A stretch of DNA of 64,000 nucleotides. It comes from Limisphaerales bacterium (GTDB lineage: Bacteria > Verrucomicrobiota > Verrucomicrobiia > Limisphaerales > UBA1100). Below, piece by piece: positions 51,254 to 59,018 of the stretch (position 1 is its first letter; each line of letters starts with the position of its first letter). Location: the NCBI GenBank assembly GCA_014382585.1, contig JACNJL010000017.1:1-64000 (forward strand), written 5' to 3'. A program made the position numbers and the translations under genes. The notes below the pieces were generated by a model that had not been told where the DNA came from, ran no database searches, and saw only the letters and a program-made list of their open reading frames with translations.

Positions 51254-52444
51254 TTAGCGATGCGGGTTTTCATACCACACCACTGCGTTGATTTCACGTT
51301 CCTCGCAGGTGAGCAGGTCGAGGTCACCATCGCCGTCGAGGTCGAGCATTTCGATCCGGTCGTACTTCACCCCCTTCGGCCCGCCGATGTCGTGGTCGAT
51401 CCATTGTTCTTCTTTTAGTTTGAGGTAAAAAACTCCGCTTTTTTTACCGTGCGCCAGTTCACAGGTGACCACAATTTCCGGAAGCCCATCGCCATCCAAA
51501 TCCGCCGCACGCGCCGCTTTGGAGGTTCCATATTTTTCTGATGGATAAATAATTTTCTCGGATTGCCACGGCCGCCGAACATCCCGTCCGGGTCGAAGCA
51601 CATAGATTTGGTTGGGGCGTGCTGCGGCGTAAATTGTTTTGTCCTTTGAGATGGAAATAAACATGGCCTCCTTTCCATCAACCCCGATGCGGTGCGCGGC
51701 CCAACGGCGAATGGGATCGGCCCGCATCGGTTTGAGGCCGGGATTTTCTAGCCACAAGATTCCGGAAGTTTTGCCTTTGCGGTCGGAAGCGAGCACGTCG
51801 AGGTCGCCATCGCCGTCGATGTCATAGTTGATCAACGACATAATCCAGCCGGCATCGTACCAGCGATGGAATTGCCACGCCTTCATGTCGCGCGGGTTTT
51901 TTGGCGAACGCAGCCAACCGATGGAGGCCCCCGCACCTTTGGAGCCGAGCACGAGGTCGATGCCGCCGCCATTGATTTGCAGTGGCAGCGCAAACATCCA
52001 TGATTGTTTGTTCCGCGTGGCGGGGACGATCTCCGTGCGCCAGGGCAGCACCTCCCGCTGAGGATCGTTCGCGGGTGACCAGTGAAAATATACCGAGCGC
52101 GTGCGGCCTTCGCAGCAGCTAACCACATCGGCATCGCCGTCGCCGTCAAGATCAGCAAACAAAGCATCTTCGGGCGAGCTTACTCTGCCCACCTCGAGGC
52201 GCGGCCAAGGTTGTTTTGTTTTGGCCTTGCCGGGATGGAAATACGCCCGCACCACCCCGCCTTCTTCCCAACCGGTGGCGATGTCCGGCCGGCCGTCCCG
52301 ATTAACATCCATAAGCCGAACGCCATCGGGGCCGCGTGAGGTGTTATCGATGAGGTGCTGTTTCCAGAGGGCTGCGGAAGACATGCCGGCGCCCATAAAC
52401 AGGCAAATCAACGAGAGCACCTTCGCCAGAGAAATGGCATTCAT
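51254..52444 (-). CDS. Exported FG-GAP/VCBS repeat protein
   Basis: A 396-aa protein with signal peptide (MNAISLAKVLSLICLFMGAG... to about 25). It holds FG-GAP repeats with calcium loops DVNRDGRPDI, DLDGDGDADVV, DIDGDGDLDVLAS, DLDGDGLPEIV and DLDGDGDLDLLT, consistent with one seven-bladed propeller. It is the first gene of the minus-strand cluster with the PSCyt1/DUF1553 and DUF1501 genes, and may present or bind a surface ligand for them. Confidence 0.88.
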   Translation of the reverse strand: MNAISLAKVLSLICLFMGAGMSSAALWKQHLIDNTSRGPDGVRLMDVNRDGRPDIATGWEEGGVVRAYFHPGKAKTKQPWPRLEVGRVSSPEDALFADLDGDGDADVVSCCEGRTRSVYFHWSPANDPQREVLPWRTEIVPATRNKQSWMFALPLQINGGGIDLVLGSKGAGASIGWLRSPKNPRDMKAWQFHRWYDAGWIMSLINYDIDGDGDLDVLASDRKGKTSGILWLENPGLKPMRADPIRRWAAHRIGVDGKEAMFISISKDKTIYAAARPNQIYVLRPGRDVRRPWQSEKIIYPSEKYGTSKAARAADLDGDGLPEIVVTCELAHGKKSGVFYLKLKEEQWIDHDIGGPKGVKYDRIEMLDLDGDGDLDLLTCEEREINAVVWYENPHR

Positions 52445-52635
52445 CCCGGCGAGTGAACCATGTCGGATCAGGAATGGCCAATGGAATTCATTGGAATCTC
52501 CCCAAAAAAGCGGAGTCAGTAATGTTCAGTTTGGCTCGACTTGGCATGGGGCACGCTGGGGGCAGGAATCATGCCACAAATATTAATTATATTATAAAAA
52601 ACGATTGCGGGTCGATCGGTTTGTGTTAATTTTGG

Positions 52636-52653
52636 GTAACCCCAAATGGTTAC
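52636..52653. promoter_or_regulatory. Inverted repeat GTAACC-N6-GGTTAC before the start codon
   Basis: The repeat ends 6 nt before ATG 52660, where a ribosome-binding site would be, and no Shine-Dalgarno is visible. An AT-rich block with TATAAA lies further upstream (about 52580-52600). It may be an operator or a translation-control hairpin. The rest of 52445-52659 holds nothing else I recognise. Confidence 0.4.
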
Positions 52654-52659
52654 AAAATC

Positions 52660-53070
52660 ATGAAAAAACTCATTACCCCCCTGCTGTCGGCCGCCATTAT
52701 TTTTGGCGGGTTATTCATCAGTACATCGGCACACGCGGATGACGAAAAGTCAGCCGCGGAAAAACCGGCCAAAAAGAAACGGGAATTCCTTCCGTTCCGC
52801 GGCCAAATTAAAGCTGTGGATGTCGAGGAAAACACCATCTCGTTGAACGCCGCGAAAGGCAAACCGGATCGCGTGTTCGGGTTGGCGAAGGATGCGAAGC
52901 TGACGTTGGATGGCAAAAAAGCGAAATTGGCGGAAATCAAAGCAGGGATGTATGTGGGTGGCAGCTATAAGCGCATCTCCGAGACCAAAACCGAAGCGCG
53001 TACGGTGAACGTTCACACAAAAAAGCCGGAGAGAAAAAAGAAACCAAAGAAAAGTGAAGACAAGAAATAG
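52660..53070 (+). CDS. Small secreted Lys-rich protein, unknown family
   Basis: A 136-aa protein with signal peptide MKKLITPLLSAAIIFGGLFI ending in AHA. A Lys/Glu-rich linker leads to a short beta domain (FRGQIKAVDVEENTISLNAA, then LTLDGKKAKLAEIKAGMYVG) that resembles OB-like DUF5666-type modules by pattern only. The tail is very basic (KKPERKKKPKKSEDKK). It could bind nucleic acid or an acidic polymer. It is a single-gene unit, closed by a terminator. Confidence 0.7.
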   Translation: MKKLITPLLSAAIIFGGLFISTSAHADDEKSAAEKPAKKKREFLPFRGQIKAVDVEENTISLNAAKGKPDRVFGLAKDAKLTLDGKKAKLAEIKAGMYVGGSYKRISETKTEARTVNVHTKKPERKKKPKKSEDKK

Positions 53071-53088
53071 GTTTCAATTTCAAACACG

Positions 53089-53115
53089 CCGGTCCGTTGT
53101 GGGCCGGTTTTTTTT
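53089..53115 (+). terminator. Rho-independent terminator
   Basis: Stem CCGGTCC/GGGCCGG (one G-T pair) with loop GTTGT, followed by eight T. It lies 19 nt after the stop of the small secreted protein gene and just before the end of the convergent recombinase gene. Confidence 0.85.
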
Positions 53116-53121
53116 ATGTCT

Positions 53122-54042
53122 TTATGCCCGTGGATGAAACTGATCGTGCACATCGCGCAGGCGTTCACCGGCGACGTGCGTGTAGATTTCCGTGGTGCTG
53201 ATGCTGGCGTGGCCGAGGAGTTCTTGAATGACGCGCAAGTCCGCGCCGCGTTCGAGCAAATGTGTGGCAAAACTGTGGCGCAGCATATGCGGGGTGACGT
53301 TGCGTTTGATGCCCGCGCGCGCGGTGCGCGCTTTGATGCGGGCCCACATCGTGGATTGCGCAAACGCAGTGCCACGTTGGGTGAGAAATACATTGGCAGG
53401 CGAGCGTGGCGAAAGCAGTTTTGGTCGGCCGCTCTCGAGATAGTGCGTGAGGGCGGTGACGGCGTGCTCGCCCATTGGCACGACGCGTTCCTTGTTGCCT
53501 TTGCCGATGACAGTGACGAAGCCTTCCTTGAGGTGCAATTGTTCGAGCCGCAGCCCGCGCAGTTCGGCTAGACGCAAGCCCGAAGCGTAGGCGAGCTCGA
53601 GGATGGCGGTGGTGCAGAGATCGGTGGGCGTGGTTTCGGTTGGTGGGGTGAGGAGTTTTTCGATTTCGAGATCCGACAGCGCTTTGGGCAAGCGCTTCCA
53701 ACGGCGCGGCAAGGTGAGGTTTTCCGCGATGTTCAATAAAACAATTTGTTCTTCAGCGGCGAATTTATAAAACGCCCGCAGCGCGGAGATTTGGAGGTAA
53801 ATGGAATCGGGACTGAGTTGTTCGTCCTGCGTTGGGGTATTGCCTTCGGGTTTGCGGCGGCGTTCGTGCTGGAGAAATTGCGTGAGATGCTTGCGGGTGA
53901 CTGATTCCCAATCGGCAATGCCCTGCCCCGCGGCCCAGTTGCAGAAGCGGTTTAACAGCGCGGCGTAGGTTTTCTGCGTTGATTCCGCCTGCCCTTTTTC
54001 GTGTCGGACATGCTGCAAAAAATCTTCAATGGCGGCGTGCAT
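53122..54042 (-). CDS. Tyrosine recombinase XerD-like
   Basis: A 306-aa recombinase with a SAM-like N-terminal DNA-binding domain (1-110) and catalytic domain. All residues are visible: Arg157 (SGLRLAEL), Lys181 (GKGNKER), His252 and Arg255 (HMLRHSF), His278 (LGHAS) and Tyr287 (TEIYTHV). Size and motifs fit the chromosomal XerC/XerD group that resolves dimers at dif, rather than a phage integrase; which of the two cannot be told. ATG 54042 gives the usual start. It lies 96 bp downstream of purC on the same strand. Confidence 0.9.
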   Translation of the reverse strand: MHAAIEDFLQHVRHEKGQAESTQKTYAALLNRFCNWAAGQGIADWESVTRKHLTQFLQHERRRKPEGNTPTQDEQLSPDSIYLQISALRAFYKFAAEEQIVLLNIAENLTLPRRWKRLPKALSDLEIEKLLTPPTETTPTDLCTTAILELAYASGLRLAELRGLRLEQLHLKEGFVTVIGKGNKERVVPMGEHAVTALTHYLESGRPKLLSPRSPANVFLTQRGTAFAQSTMWARIKARTARAGIKRNVTPHMLRHSFATHLLERGADLRVIQELLGHASISTTEIYTHVAGERLRDVHDQFHPRA

Positions 54043-54138
54043 TTCAAAACAGATCGAAATTTTAACAGGGATGCTCAAGACATTCAGGAAAACTAATTTG
54101 GAAAAGCATCCTGAACATTCTGCTCATCAATGTTAAAA

Positions 54139-55008
54139 TTACAACTCCGTTCCGGTGAGGCGTTGGTAGGCTTCGAAATAGCGGGCTTGGGAGCGTTGGA
54201 TGAGATCTTCGGGCAACTCGGGACCCGGAGGAGTCTTGTCCCAGTCGAGGGTTTCGAGGTGGTCGCGGACGTATTGTTTGTCGAAGGCGTGTTGGCCGCG
54301 GCCGGGTTCGTATTCGTCCAGTGGCCAGAATCGTGAGCTGTCGGGGGTGAGCACTTCGTCGATGAGCACGAGTTCGCCGTCGATGCGGCCAAATTCGAAT
54401 TTGGTATCGGCAATGATGATGCCGCGTTCGCGGGCGTAGTTGCGGGCTTCGGTGTAAATTTGCAGCGAGAGGTCACGGACTTTTTCGGCGGTTTCGCGGC
54501 CTTCAATTTCCACGGCTTGTTCGAAGGAAATATTTTCGTCGTGGCCTTGGTCGGCTTTGGTGCTGGGGGTGAAAAGCGGCTGCTCAAGCTCGGCGGATTC
54601 CAGCAAATCATCGGGCAAAGGGATGTCGCACACGGTGCCTTTCTTCTTGTATTCCTTCCAGCCGCTGCCGGTGATGTAGCCGCGGACGATGCATTCAATG
54701 TTGAGCGGCTCGGCTTTTTTAACAACCATACTGCGCGGGGTGAGGTGGGCGAGATTTTCGGGCAAGCCATCGGCCACGCGGTGGTTGGGAACGAGGTCGG
54801 CATATTTATCGAACCAGAAATGAGAAATCTGCGTAAGCACTTCGCCTTTGCGCGGGATGCCATTAGGCAGCACGACGTCAAATGCGCTCACGCGATCGGA
54901 GGCGACGAAGAGGAGGTGTTCTCCCATATCAAAAATTTCACGGACTTTGCCGCTTTTGATTTTGGTCAGTTCAGGAATGTTCAGCTCTAGCAATGCGTCA
55001 TTGGGCAT
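54139..55008 (-). CDS. purC: Phosphoribosylaminoimidazole-succinocarboxamide synthase
   Basis: A 289-aa ATP-dependent enzyme joining CAIR and aspartate in purine synthesis. Motifs: KIKSGKVREIFDMG, FVASDRVSAFDVVLPNGIP, VVKKAEPLNIECIVRGYITG, GSGWKEY, IIADTKFEFG, and LIDEVLTPDSSRFW. The length matches the longer eukaryote/Bacteroidetes-like PurC form. ATG 55008 is chosen; upstream in-frame sequence is antisense to the epimerase gene. No purine riboswitch or PurR-type box was recognised in the 111-bp divergent gap. Confidence 0.95.
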   Translation of the reverse strand: MPNDALLELNIPELTKIKSGKVREIFDMGEHLLFVASDRVSAFDVVLPNGIPRKGEVLTQISHFWFDKYADLVPNHRVADGLPENLAHLTPRSMVVKKAEPLNIECIVRGYITGSGWKEYKKKGTVCDIPLPDDLLESAELEQPLFTPSTKADQGHDENISFEQAVEIEGRETAEKVRDLSLQIYTEARNYARERGIIIADTKFEFGRIDGELVLIDEVLTPDSSRFWPLDEYEPGRGQHAFDKQYVRDHLETLDWDKTPPGPELPEDLIQRSQARYFEAYQRLTGTEL

Positions 55009-55119
55009 ACGCGGGAGTATCCAAAAGATCGGCCTCACGGCAAGCGGGGAAAATTCACAATCCATTCTCGGCCCGCCGACAACCTCGACACTGCACCGGT
55101 TCGCCGTTATTTTCGGTGC

Positions 55120-56073
55120 GTGAATATTTTGGTTACCGGCGGGGTGGGGTTCATCGGCTCGCACGTGTGCGAACGGCTGCTCGACGTCGGCCACACGGTG
55201 TGCGCGCTGGATGACCTCAACGATTTTTACGATCCCGCCCTCAAGCAAAACACCCTGCGCGAACTGCAGGCGCGGGCGCAGTCCTTCGTGTTTGTGCACG
55301 CGGACATCACGAATCGTGCTGAGGTCGATGATGTATTTGGCAGTATGACCTTTGACCAAATCATCCACCTCGCCGCCCGCGCCGGTGTGCGTCCCAGCCT
55401 TGAGCAACCGGCGCTGTACCAACGCGTTAACGTCGAAGGCACCACGAACATCCTCGAAGCTGCCCGCGAGCGGGGTATCAAAAAAATCACCATCGCCTCG
55501 TCGTCCAGTGTGTACGGCGTGAATTCCAAAGTGCCCTTCGGCGAGGACGATCCCATCTTCAATGCTATTTCGCCTTATGCCGCCAGCAAGCTTGCGTGCG
55601 AATCGCTGGGGCACGTTTACCATCACGTGTATGGAATGGACGTTTGCCTGTTGCGATTTTTCACCGTGTACGGTCCACGCCAACGCCCCGATCTCGCCAT
55701 CCATAAATTCGCAAAACTCATGCACGCCGGTCAGCCCATCACAATGTTTGGCGACGGCACAGCGTCGCGCGATTACACGTACGTGGATGACACCGTCGAC
55801 GGCGTCATTGCCGCCACCGAGCGAGAGTTCGGCTGCGAAATCATCAATCTCGGTGAATCTCAAACCGTCAAACTCAGCCGCCTCATTGAGTTGCTCGAAA
55901 CCGCCCTTGGGACAAAAGCAGAAATCAATCGCGAACCCGCACAGCCCGGCGACGTCCCCATTACCTTTGCCAACATCGAAAAAGCCCAGCGCCTCCTTGG
56001 CTATCATCCGCAAACAAAAATCGAAGATGGTATCCCGCGCTTCATCGAGTGGTTCCGCCAGCAAACCGCCTGA
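55120..56073 (+). CDS. NAD-dependent sugar epimerase (UDP-glucuronate 4-epimerase-like)
   Basis: A 317-aa extended SDR with GTG start. Rossmann motif TGGVGFIG (6-13), SSSSVYG (127-133), catalytic Tyr153 and Lys157 (YAASK), and RFFTVYGPRQRPDLAIHKF, a signature close to UDP-glucuronate 4-epimerases. It provides nucleotide sugars for surface polysaccharide. It is the first gene of a tightly packed trio; the next starts 2 nt later. Confidence 0.88.
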   Translation: MNILVTGGVGFIGSHVCERLLDVGHTVCALDDLNDFYDPALKQNTLRELQARAQSFVFVHADITNRAEVDDVFGSMTFDQIIHLAARAGVRPSLEQPALYQRVNVEGTTNILEAARERGIKKITIASSSSVYGVNSKVPFGEDDPIFNAISPYAASKLACESLGHVYHHVYGMDVCLLRFFTVYGPRQRPDLAIHKFAKLMHAGQPITMFGDGTASRDYTYVDDTVDGVIAATEREFGCEIINLGESQTVKLSRLIELLETALGTKAEINREPAQPGDVPITFANIEKAQRLLGYHPQTKIEDGIPRFIEWFRQQTA

Positions 56074-56075
56074 CC

Positions 56076-56909
56076 ATGCTCGCTGAGTTTGTTTACTGTT
56101 ATTTGCTGCGCCCGTGGCCGTTGCGGCCACTGGCGAATTGGGCCATTCGGCAGCTGTTGCCCGCGCAGGTTAATTTTGGCGAAGCGGTTGTGGTGCTCAA
56201 TCCTGATGACCCCGTTGTTTCCGGCGCATTGCACTTTGGCGTTTACGAAAAAGCGGAGACGGCTTTTTTCCAAATCGCTTGTCGTGAAGGAATGACCTTT
56301 CTCGATGTGGGCGCGAACATCGGCTACTACACCGCGCTGGCCGCACGCGCCGTGGGACCCAACGGAAAAATCATCGCGCTCGAACCCGATCCCGACAGTT
56401 TCAAGTACCTCGAGCAAACCATCGCCGCCAATGTTGCGGAAAACGTGCAGGCATTCCCTGTTGCCGCCTCCGATGCACCAGCCAAACTGCCCCTTTACAT
56501 TTCGGCTGACAACCGCGGCGACAATCGCCTTTACGCGCCGGGTGAATCCCGCCCGAAAATTGAGGTGGAGGCCGTGGCGCCCGATGCGTTACTTGCCGAA
56601 AACAAAATCGATACCGTCGATCTCATCAAAATCGATGTCCAAGGGTACGAACCCAAAGTCATCGATGGCCTGCGCGACACCATCACGCGCTCGCCCAAGC
56701 TCACCTTGCTCACCGAGTTTTGGCCCAAGGGCATTCGCGATGCGGGCGGTGATCCCACTGAATTTCTCAACACGCTTCGCGACCTCAACCTCACGCTGCA
56801 CGAGTTGAACGCGAATGGCGAACTCACCGAACTCACGGATGATGCCGATCTCATCGCCCGCCACCCAGGCCGCCGCTATACCAATCTTGTCGGACGCAAA
56901 CAAAACTGA
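56076..56909 (+). CDS. FkbM family methyltransferase
   Basis: A 277-aa SAM-dependent methyltransferase. The FkbM pattern is FLDVGANIGYYTALAARAVG, IALEPDPDSF, IDTVDLIKIDVQGYEPKVI and the following LLTEFWP. FkbM enzymes O-methylate sugars or polyketides; here context suggests a polysaccharide. ATG 56076 is 2 nt after the epimerase stop, and the TGA overlaps the flippase ATG (TGATG). Confidence 0.88.
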   Translation: MLAEFVYCYLLRPWPLRPLANWAIRQLLPAQVNFGEAVVVLNPDDPVVSGALHFGVYEKAETAFFQIACREGMTFLDVGANIGYYTALAARAVGPNGKIIALEPDPDSFKYLEQTIAANVAENVQAFPVAASDAPAKLPLYISADNRGDNRLYAPGESRPKIEVEAVAPDALLAENKIDTVDLIKIDVQGYEPKVIDGLRDTITRSPKLTLLTEFWPKGIRDAGGDPTEFLNTLRDLNLTLHELNANGELTELTDDADLIARHPGRRYTNLVGRKQN

Positions 56910-58216
56910 TGGCCGAACGCGAATCCAAACTCACTTTCCTGCGCCAAAGCGGCTGGCTCACCCTCGCCACCGGCGTTGCCGGTGTGACGTCGTACGCGGT
57001 GCACCCTTTCCTCAAGGATGCCCCGGCCGAGTACGGCGCGTTCACCGCCATGCTTGCATTGTTGAACCTCATCGCCATCCCGGCCATCGGTTTGCAGGCC
57101 GTTTTCACTCACAAGGCAGCGGAAGCAAAAAACGAGGAAGATTTCCATACCATCGCCCGCGAACAAATTGCCATCGGCATCGTCGTGTTTATGCTGGCGG
57201 TTGGGTTGTGCATTTGGATGAAATTTTCAGGCGATACACTGGTGAAATCGCTCAAACTGCCCTCGCTCGAGATATTGTTCCTCACGCTGGCCTCGGGTGT
57301 GTTCGCACTTTTGCTGCCAATGGTGTATGGCGTGTTGCAGGGACGGCAGCGATTTTTCTGGCTTGGCTGGGCGATGCTCTCGCTGGGGGTGGTGCGGCTC
57401 GCAGTGGCGGCTGGACTGGTTCATTTCCACGGCGCCACGGCGCTCAACAGTATGGTAGGCGTGGGGTTGGGGTTTCTCACTGCGTTCCTGTTGGCGGGCG
57501 CCACCATGGGGTGCCCCTCGTTGATGCCGCGTGAATGGCTGCCGAGTGTCATGAAAATTGATTGGCGCGACATGGCCCGGCGGTTTGTTCCCCTGTCGCT
57601 GGGCGGCGGCGCGGTGATTTATATGATGAACCTGGACATGATCGTGATGAAACGATTTTTTGACGAGACCCAAGCCGGTTTTTATGGCGCGGCGGGCACG
57701 ATCGGCCGGGCCCTCATTTTTTTTGTGGGCCCTATGGTGATGGTGATGTTTCCCAAGATCGTGCGCAGCCGCGCGGAACAAAAACCCACCGACGTGCTAA
57801 AGCTAACGCTGCTGCTGACCGCCGGACTGTGCGCCGTGGCGGTGACGCTCGGCATCCTCGTGCCGAAACTGCCACTGCAAATCATTTACGATGATTCGTA
57901 TTTCAAAGTGGCGCCGCTGGTGTCGTGGTTCATCGCCGCTATGGCCCCGCTGGCGATCGCGGCGGTGGTGGTCAATAACATCCTCGCGCGTGGGGCCTAC
58001 TCGGTCATTTACTGGCTTCTGCTGCTGCCGGCGCTTTACACCGGCGTGCTGTGGCACGTGGCCCCCCAAATTGCCGAGCTCACGGCGGGCGGCTTCAACA
58101 TTCAAGCATACATTTCGATGGTTCAGGTTATCGGCATGGGCAACCTGTGTTTCCTGGCTGCTTCGGTGCTCCTCACTTGGTCGGCTTATCGGCAGACCGA
58201 GGCGGAGGCGCGTTGA
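56909..58216 (+). CDS. Polysaccharide (Wzx/MATE-like) flippase
   Basis: A 435-aa membrane protein with about 11-12 helices, starting with the typical short cytosolic N-terminus then GWLTLATGVAGVTSYAVHPF. Charged loop residues and helix pattern fit the oligosaccharide flippase (MOP) superfamily. It would export the lipid-linked glycan built by the neighbours. Its ATG overlaps the methyltransferase stop, and its 3' end overlaps the convergent glycosyltransferase gene by 44 bp. Confidence 0.8.
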   Translation: MAERESKLTFLRQSGWLTLATGVAGVTSYAVHPFLKDAPAEYGAFTAMLALLNLIAIPAIGLQAVFTHKAAEAKNEEDFHTIAREQIAIGIVVFMLAVGLCIWMKFSGDTLVKSLKLPSLEILFLTLASGVFALLLPMVYGVLQGRQRFFWLGWAMLSLGVVRLAVAAGLVHFHGATALNSMVGVGLGFLTAFLLAGATMGCPSLMPREWLPSVMKIDWRDMARRFVPLSLGGGAVIYMMNLDMIVMKRFFDETQAGFYGAAGTIGRALIFFVGPMVMVMFPKIVRSRAEQKPTDVLKLTLLLTAGLCAVAVTLGILVPKLPLQIIYDDSYFKVAPLVSWFIAAMAPLAIAAVVVNNILARGAYSVIYWLLLLPALYTGVLWHVAPQIAELTAGGFNIQAYISMVQVIGMGNLCFLAASVLLTWSAYRQTEAEAR

Positions 58217-59018
58217 GCTTGAGGTACAGCCATGTTTCCAATGGCCGCAATGGGCGCAGCCAATTATAAAAGGGCGAGTGCACCAGCCGCAGCCGCACGA
58301 CGGATAAAAACATCACCAGCGACAGCCGCCACAAATTGGCGGTGACCTTCGAGCCGAGCTGATCCGTCCATTCAATGGGCACTTCCTTCACCGTGTGCCC
58401 CGCGCGGCGCAGTGAAAAGAGCAGGTTCACATCAAACGCGAGATCGGCGATGCGCAGCGATTCAAGAATATCCTCCAATGCCTCGCGCCGCATCACCTTG
58501 GCGGGACATTGTGTGTCGCGGATGCCCATCCAAAACAGTGCCGACACAATCGTGTGAAAGCCGCGACTGAACACCCGCCGCAACGGCGATTGGCTTTGGT
58601 GCAGCACCGATCCGGGCATCCACCGCGAGCCGATCACGCAATCGGCTTCACCCGCCGCGCAGCGCGTGGCCAATTCGTGGAATGCACTGGCCGGCGTGGC
58701 GCCATCGGCATCCACGTAGCCGGTCAACACCGCGTTGGCCTCGGCGGCGCGTTTGAAGCCTTCGATGAGCGCGCCGCCTTTGCCGATGGGTTCGTCAAAA
58801 TTCAATGGCGCAATTTCCGGAAACTCCTCGGCGATTTTTTTGACCACCCCCAGGGTGTCATCGCGGCAACCGTTGAGCACTACCACCGCGCGAAACTCGC
58901 CCGCGTAGTTTTCGCGAAAGTACTCCGCGTAATCGCGCAGCACCGGCCCGATGCGCTCCTCCTCGTTGTACGCGGGGATGAGCAACAGCACGCCGGGTTG
59001 GTCTTGGGCGTCGGCCAT
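58173..59018 (-). CDS. Glycosyltransferase family 2 (dolichyl-phosphate glucosyltransferase-like)
   Basis: A 281-aa GT-A enzyme. Motifs: LLLIPAYNEEERIGPVLRDY, VVVLNGCRDDT, GKGGALIEGF, DxD-like YVDADGATP, VIGSRWMPGS, and the family's FHTIVSALFWMGIRDTQCPAKVMRR-type segment. It probably charges a polyprenyl phosphate with a sugar for the adjacent polysaccharide cassette. The ATG at 59018 overlaps the priA stop (TGATG); a GTG one codon upstream is possible. Confidence 0.88.
   Translation of the reverse strand: MADAQDQPGVLLLIPAYNEEERIGPVLRDYAEYFRENYAGEFRAVVVLNGCRDDTLGVVKKIAEEFPEIAPLNFDEPIGKGGALIEGFKRAAEANAVLTGYVDADGATPASAFHELATRCAAGEADCVIGSRWMPGSVLHQSQSPLRRVFSRGFHTIVSALFWMGIRDTQCPAKVMRREALEDILESLRIADLAFDVNLLFSLRRAGHTVKEVPIEWTDQLGSKVTANLWRLSLVMFLSVVRLRLVHSPFYNWLRPLRPLETWLYLKLNAPPPRSADKPTK

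Noticed and set aside
53122-54042. Integrase of a mobile island near the tRNA genes
   Set aside because: Motifs and size fit chromosomal XerC/XerD; no attachment-site repeats of the tRNA 3' ends were found elsewhere in the window.
55009-56130. Extended N-terminus of PurC
   Set aside because: It is antisense to the epimerase gene and not PurC-like.
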